Shown: positions 6,040 through 7,267 of the stretch, in pieces | How positions within the stretch are numbered: position 1 is the stretch's first letter | How the letters are laid out: each line of letters begins with the position of its first letter | Source of the DNA: an uncultured Saprospiraceae bacterium | GTDB lineage: Bacteria; Bacteroidota; Bacteroidia; Chitinophagales; Saprospiraceae | Assembly (NCBI GenBank): GCA_937942465.1 | Contig: CALDEO010000150.1 | Span: 1-7,267, forward strand | Direction: 5' to 3' | DNA length: 7,267 nt | Program-made: the position numbers and the translations under genes | The notes under the pieces: model-generated | What the model saw: the letters and a program-made list of their open reading frames with translations, nothing else | Database searches by the model: none | What the model was told of the DNA's origin: nothing

Positions 6040-7267
6040 CTAATCACTCACAACCTCCAAGGATACCTCCTTACCCATATACACCATATAACTCCCCTCT
6101 TCTATAAGTTGATCTTCTGGTAGATTGGTCAATGCTTGTATATCGCCATTCGCACTTTTAAGAAACAGTGGAATACTATTTCTTTGTTCATGCATCTCTT
6201 CGATACTGATCTTAAGGTTTTCGATGCTCGACACGGGTAGTTCATTCATTTTGGGGTAATCTCTTGCTACCTCGCTGAGGCGAATATAATCGTCTTTAGG
6301 CGACAGCACTTTTTTCTGATCTTTGGGTGATAACGTCTCGACTTCTTCTTCATTGACTAGTCTGTAAGCTCCGTTTTCACCAAACTGACTTCCATATTTG
6401 CTTAAAGCAAAATCATTGACAGCAGCACTACCTGTGAATGCGAGTAGGATGCCCATATCATTTAGCTCCGTATTATCACTTAAGGTATCAGAGTATATAT
6501 CTGCTTGGATCGCCATCGTATCTTGCTCATTGGCTTTCTGAATATTGTATTTATTACTATCGACCAAGATCACTCTCCGGCCTATATCCGATAAATACTT
6601 AGCGATGAGTCTAGCAGCATTATTTGCTCCTATCAGTAGGATACCATTGGATGTAGTGATTCTGACTTTTAGCAGTTTCGCAACGAACCCTGCAGTTGTA
6701 GCATTCAACAATACCGTTCCCAATACAATCATAAAAACTAATGGTGTGATCAACTCTGCTCCAGGGAATGGTATCTCTACTCCATCTGTCAGTGCCTGTC
6801 TGTTGAACTCCATTAACTTATTACCAAATAAAGAGGCAATACCCGCTGCTACAATACCTCTAGGTCCTACCCAAGAGATAAATAGTTTCTCATTAAGTTC
6901 CAACTTGGAGTTGCGAGTCGATAAGAATACTCCTGCTGGTCTGATCAACAATATGATGCTCAAAAATAACAAGGCACTCTGCCAGTTGAGTAATAATTCT
7001 AGGTCTGATATATTGATATTTGCGCTAAGCAAAATGAATAACATAGAAATAAGTAACACTGCGAGCGACTCTTTAAAGTATAGGATCTCATCCATCTTAG
7101 GCATGTCGATATTGGCTAATACCGTCCCCATCACCACGATGGTCAGCAAGCCCGAATCTGGAACCAACTCTCCCGACCCTACGAATACCAATAACACGAT
7201 CGCCAGTGTAAACACATTGAGCAAGTAATGCGGCACCCACTCTCTAGTGACGATCTCCTTGAATGAA
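6040..7267 (-). CDS. CPA1-type sodium/proton antiporter with RCK N (TrkA-N) domain, 5' part outside window
   Basis: The frame stays open on the minus strand from the TAG at 6040-6042 to the right edge; codons before the GTG at 7236 (S-F-K-E-I-V-T-R-E-W) continue the protein, so the GTG is internal and the true start is beyond the window. Counting from that GTG, membrane segments lie at about residues 5-41, 55-72, 86-105, 118-138 and 161-190. They contain LVPDSGLLTIVVMGTVLAN (24-42) and SWVGPRGIVAAGIASLFG (121-138), signatures of NhaP-like Na_H_Exchanger proteins. A Rossmann RCK N domain follows (198-295, GILLIGANNAARL, then VILVDSN), with GANNAA in place of the usual glycine-rich loop, as often in this family. 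The tail (about 350-396) resembles a short TrkA-C-like fold. The antiporter exchanges Na+ or K+ for H+ at the inner membrane, and the RCK domain probably senses a nucleotide. The catalytic aspartates lie in the missing part. It converges on the receptor gene and is likely unrelated to it. Confidence 0.9.
   Translation of the reverse strand, partial: SFKEIVTREWVPHYLLNVFTLAIVLLVFVGSGELVPDSGLLTIVVMGTVLANIDMPKMDEILYFKESLAVLLISMLFILLSANINISDLELLLNWQSALLFLSIILLIRPAGVFLSTRNSKLELNEKLFISWVGPRGIVAAGIASLFGNKLMEFNRQALTDGVEIPFPGAELITPLVFMIVLGTVLLNATTAGFVAKLLKVRITTSNGILLIGANNAARLIAKYLSDIGRRVILVDSNKYNIQKANEQDTMAIQADIYSDTLSDNTELNDMGILLAFTGSAAVNDFALSKYGSQFGENGAYRLVNEEEVETLSPKDQKKVLSPKDDYIRLSEVARDYPKMNELPVSSIENLKISIEEMHEQRNSIPLFLKSANGDIQALTNLPEDQLIEEGSYMVYMGKEVSLEVVSD

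Noticed and set aside
6545..7228. Long plus-strand open frame (227 codons) opposite the antiporter
   Set aside because: It lies wholly antisense to a well-supported antiporter gene, its Ser/Asn-rich, Ile/Leu-rich translation resembles no family, and it has no promoter.

Overview
The window comes from a member of the Bacteroidota. The main evidence is a C-terminal type IX secretion (T9SS) sorting domain, two TonB-dependent receptor genes, Bacteroidota-type -7 promoter boxes (TAnnTTTG), weak Shine-Dalgarno sequences and an AT-rich composition. The order or family cannot be fixed from this sequence alone.

Layout, left to right. (1) Bases 1-103 (+) encode the last 33 residues of a TonB-dependent receptor that begins outside the window. 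(2) A bidirectional terminator hairpin (132-167) separates it from a converging three-gene operon on the minus strand, transcribed from about 2275 down to 184. This encodes a secreted DUF6607-type protein, a membrane-anchored FMN-binding (RnfG/NqrC-like) protein and a four-helix membrane protein with conserved-looking histidines. (3) A 157-bp divergent control region (2214-2370) holds two back-to-back promoters and a palindrome. (4) The rightward operon encodes a T9SS-secreted HmuY-like protein with two HmuY-like units, a small Cys/His-rich intracellular protein (probably DUF6686), and an HmuR-like TonB-dependent receptor whose start overlaps the small gene by 14 nt. (5) From 6040 to the right edge, on the minus strand, lies the C-terminal part of a CPA1-type sodium/proton antiporter with an RCK/TrkA-N domain. 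It converges on the receptor gene with only 11 bp between the stop codons.

The parts fit an iron or heme acquisition locus: a surface-exposed HmuY-like capture protein, an HmuR-like outer-membrane importer, a second TonB receptor, and between them an extracytoplasmic flavoprotein with a small membrane partner that could deliver electrons to the periplasm. My working hypothesis is that the flavoprotein module reduces imported ferric iron, ferric siderophore or heme after it crosses the outer membrane. The heme assignment needs care, because the HmuY-like protein has one histidine and no methionine or cysteine outside its signal peptide and sorting domain, so the bis-histidine heme site of classical HmuY cannot form within one chain. 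No TonB/ExbBD, ABC permease, heme oxygenase or regulator gene is present in the window. The antiporter appears to be an unrelated housekeeping neighbour. No RNA gene, CRISPR array or mobile element was seen, and no gene-free stretch exceeds 300 bases.
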